Assembly (NCBI GenBank): GCA_031178025.1
Contig: JAPSJU010000115.1
Coordinates: 1-6,575 of the forward strand
Reading direction: 5' to 3'
Origin: Agromyces sp.
GTDB taxonomy: Bacteria > Actinomycetota > Actinomycetes > Actinomycetales > Microbacteriaceae
DNA: 6,575 bases
Position numbers and translations under genes: made by a program
Part shown: positions 5,750 to 6,575 of the stretch, in pieces
Layout: each line of letters starts with the position of its first letter
How positions within the stretch are numbered: the first letter of the stretch is position 1
Notes under the pieces: model-generated
The model's input: only the letters and a program-made list of their open reading frames with translations
Told to the model about the DNA's origin: nothing
The model's database searches: none

Positions 5750-5758
5750 CCCCTCCTC
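5750..5758 (-). promoter_or_regulatory. Ribosome binding site deciding the iclR-like start
   Basis: On the minus strand GAGGAGGGG ends 8 nt before GTG 5741-5739. No ATG with comparable support is nearby, so the GTG start is preferred. Confidence 0.8.
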
Positions 5759-5791
5759 GCACCCGCCGCAACGTCGGGCCGGTCCGCGCCT

Positions 5792-5827
5792 CGTCCGATA
5801 CTAGGACGCGACGATCGGATATCGAAC
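5792..5827. promoter_or_regulatory. Divergent control region with two operator-like sites
   Basis: Site 1 is the dyad CGTCC-N7-GGACG (5792-5808), which brackets a minus-strand -10-like TAGTAT (5803-5798) for the iclR-like gene. Site 2 is GATCGGATATCGAAC (5813-5827), matching the hydroxylase palindrome GTTCGATTATCGAAC at 12 of 15 positions; with its flank it shares the exact 12-mer TATCGAACGGCG (5820-5831 and 3075-3086). The centres are 20 bp apart, two helical turns. Site 2 covers the place expected for the minus-strand -35 and lies just upstream of a plus-strand -10-like TACGCT (5837-5842). The sites could therefore govern both the regulator and the membrane protein gene. Confidence 0.6.
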
Positions 5828-5934
5828 GGCGGGTACTACGCTGGCCGCAGCACGACACCTCACGGCAGCGCCGAACGCGGACGGCCCCGATCACGCAGAG
5901 CGGTGACCGCGTGCGAAGCCCTCGCCCCGATGCG

Positions 5935-5940
5935 AAGGAG
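5935..5940 (+). promoter_or_regulatory. Ribosome binding site of the membrane protein gene
   Basis: AAGGAG stands 8 nt before the ATG at 5949, a near-ideal arrangement that supports a real gene on the plus strand here. Confidence 0.8.
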
Positions 5941-5948
5941 TGAGCAGC

Positions 5949-6575
5949 ATGACCACGTCGGACACGCGGGACGCGCAGCCCCATCTGAGCGCCGGTCGCG
6001 GCTCGTCTCCCATCGGCATGACGTCGCTGGGAGCAGTCCTCGGCATGACGTGGGCCGCCGGGTTCCGCGAGTACATGGCCGAGCTCGCGGGCCCGAAGTC
6101 GGAGGTGACCTGGTACGGGACCTTCGTGGGCGTGCTGCTTCCCGCGGCCGCCGTCGGCGGGGTGTTCGGCTGGGCGGAGCACCGGCGCCGCACCGGACGG
6201 CACCTTCCACGCCGTCCCCTGGTCGCCGCCGCGCCCGTCGCGATCGGCGTGCTCCCGCTCACGAAGCCGGGCGCGCTCGCGACGCTCATGCAGAACGGCC
6301 AGGGCAGTGCGGCCGGCGCGGTGGCGCTGGCGGGGATCGGCGGGGGGTACGCGCTGGCGGGTCGAGGTGCCGTCTGGTCGAGGGTGGCCACGGGCGTGCT
6401 CTGCGCCGCGGTGATCGGCGGCATCGCGGCCAGCGTGCCGTCCGTCGGCGGATCGCGGCTCGCACTGACCACGCCGCGCGGCGTGCTCACCGCCGTGCTC
6501 GGCGCCGGATCCGCAGCGACGCTTGCACTGGCGGCATCCGTGCCGTTCCGCGGGCGCGCGGGCCGTGGCGATCAC
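5949..6575 (+). CDS. Multi-spanning membrane protein of unknown function (3' end outside window)
   Basis: The plus-strand frame from ATG 5949 is open for 209 codons to the window edge, with no stop seen. I do not recognise the family. After a polar N-terminus (about 1-20) come hydrophobic segments near residues 24-38, 55-76, 89-106, 120-137, 145-164 and 177-200, so it is an integral membrane protein with about five to six spans so far. A basic cytoplasmic-looking loop AEHRRRTGRHLPRRP (76-90) separates segments 2 and 3. The sequence FREYMAELAGPKSEVTWYGT (39-58) has conserved-looking polar residues and may be useful for family searches. Support for the gene is the strong ribosome binding site, the membrane pattern and clear third-position GC. 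It is divergent from the iclR-like gene, 207 bp away, with an operator-like site between them, so it may be co-regulated with the hydroxylase. No transporter signature was found. Confidence 0.8.
   Translation, partial: MTTSDTRDAQPHLSAGRGSSPIGMTSLGAVLGMTWAAGFREYMAELAGPKSEVTWYGTFVGVLLPAAAVGGVFGWAEHRRRTGRHLPRRPLVAAAPVAIGVLPLTKPGALATLMQNGQGSAAGAVALAGIGGGYALAGRGAVWSRVATGVLCAAVIGGIAASVPSVGGSRLALTTPRGVLTAVLGAGSAATLALAASVPFRGRAGRGDH

Noticed and set aside
4173..5804. Plus-strand open frame of 543 codons across the hydroxylase 3' end and the regulator gene
   Set aside because: It is Arg/Pro/Gly-rich, crosses two well-supported genes in other frames, and shows no recognisable motif.
5742..6575. N-terminal extension of the IclR-type protein to the right edge
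   Set aside because: The HTH begins only about 14 residues after the GTG at 5741, which has a strong ribosome binding site. The extension is low-complexity and lies opposite the membrane protein gene and the divergent promoter.

Overview
The window is very GC-rich, with strong third-position GC in every gene, near-perfect AAGGAG-type ribosome binding sites, frequent ATGA stop/start overlaps and GTG starts. Together with the PadR/DUF1048/DrrA-DrrB-like gene set this points to a high-GC actinobacterium. Microbacteriaceae (Agromyces/Microbacterium-like) is my best guess, but no rRNA or other marker is present to prove it.

Layout. (1) Positions 1-500 hold the 3' end of dnaB, the replicative helicase. 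(2) Positions 501-692 are intergenic. They carry three copies of a 14-bp dyad repeat, then a sigma70-type promoter in which two identical 14-bp elements, each containing the palindrome GTACCGGTAC, overlap the core promoter. (3) Positions 693-2987 are a tightly packed four-gene operon: PadR-family regulator, DUF1048 protein, DrrA-like ABC ATPase and DrrB-like ABC-2 permease. The first two genes are 2 bp apart and the others are joined by ATGA overlaps. This looks like a self-regulated efflux or resistance exporter. (4) Positions 2988-3132 hold a promoter followed by an elaborate inverted/direct repeat operator in the 5' leader. (5) Positions 3133-5040 encode a 635-residue flavoprotein aromatic hydroxylase that closely resembles 3-hydroxybenzoate 4-monooxygenase (MobA). 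(6) Positions 5028-5741, minus strand, encode an IclR-family regulator whose 3' end overlaps the hydroxylase gene by 13 bp. (7) Positions 5742-5948 are a divergent promoter region carrying a second version of the hydroxylase operator. (8) From 5949 to the right edge a multi-spanning membrane protein of unknown family begins and is cut off.

How it may work together. The right half looks like a small aromatic-acid module. The hydroxylase would turn 3-hydroxybenzoate (or a close analogue) into protocatechuate for ring cleavage encoded elsewhere. The IclR-type regulator would bind GTTCGAT-type half-sites in the hydroxylase leader and in its own divergent promoter. The membrane protein may belong to the same regulon, since the shared operator lies just upstream of it. 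The left half is a separate exporter operon probably controlled by its own PadR repressor. I found no tRNA, rRNA, CRISPR array, insertion sequence or phage gene. The most interesting material is regulatory: two clear operator architectures, each next to a plausible cognate regulator.
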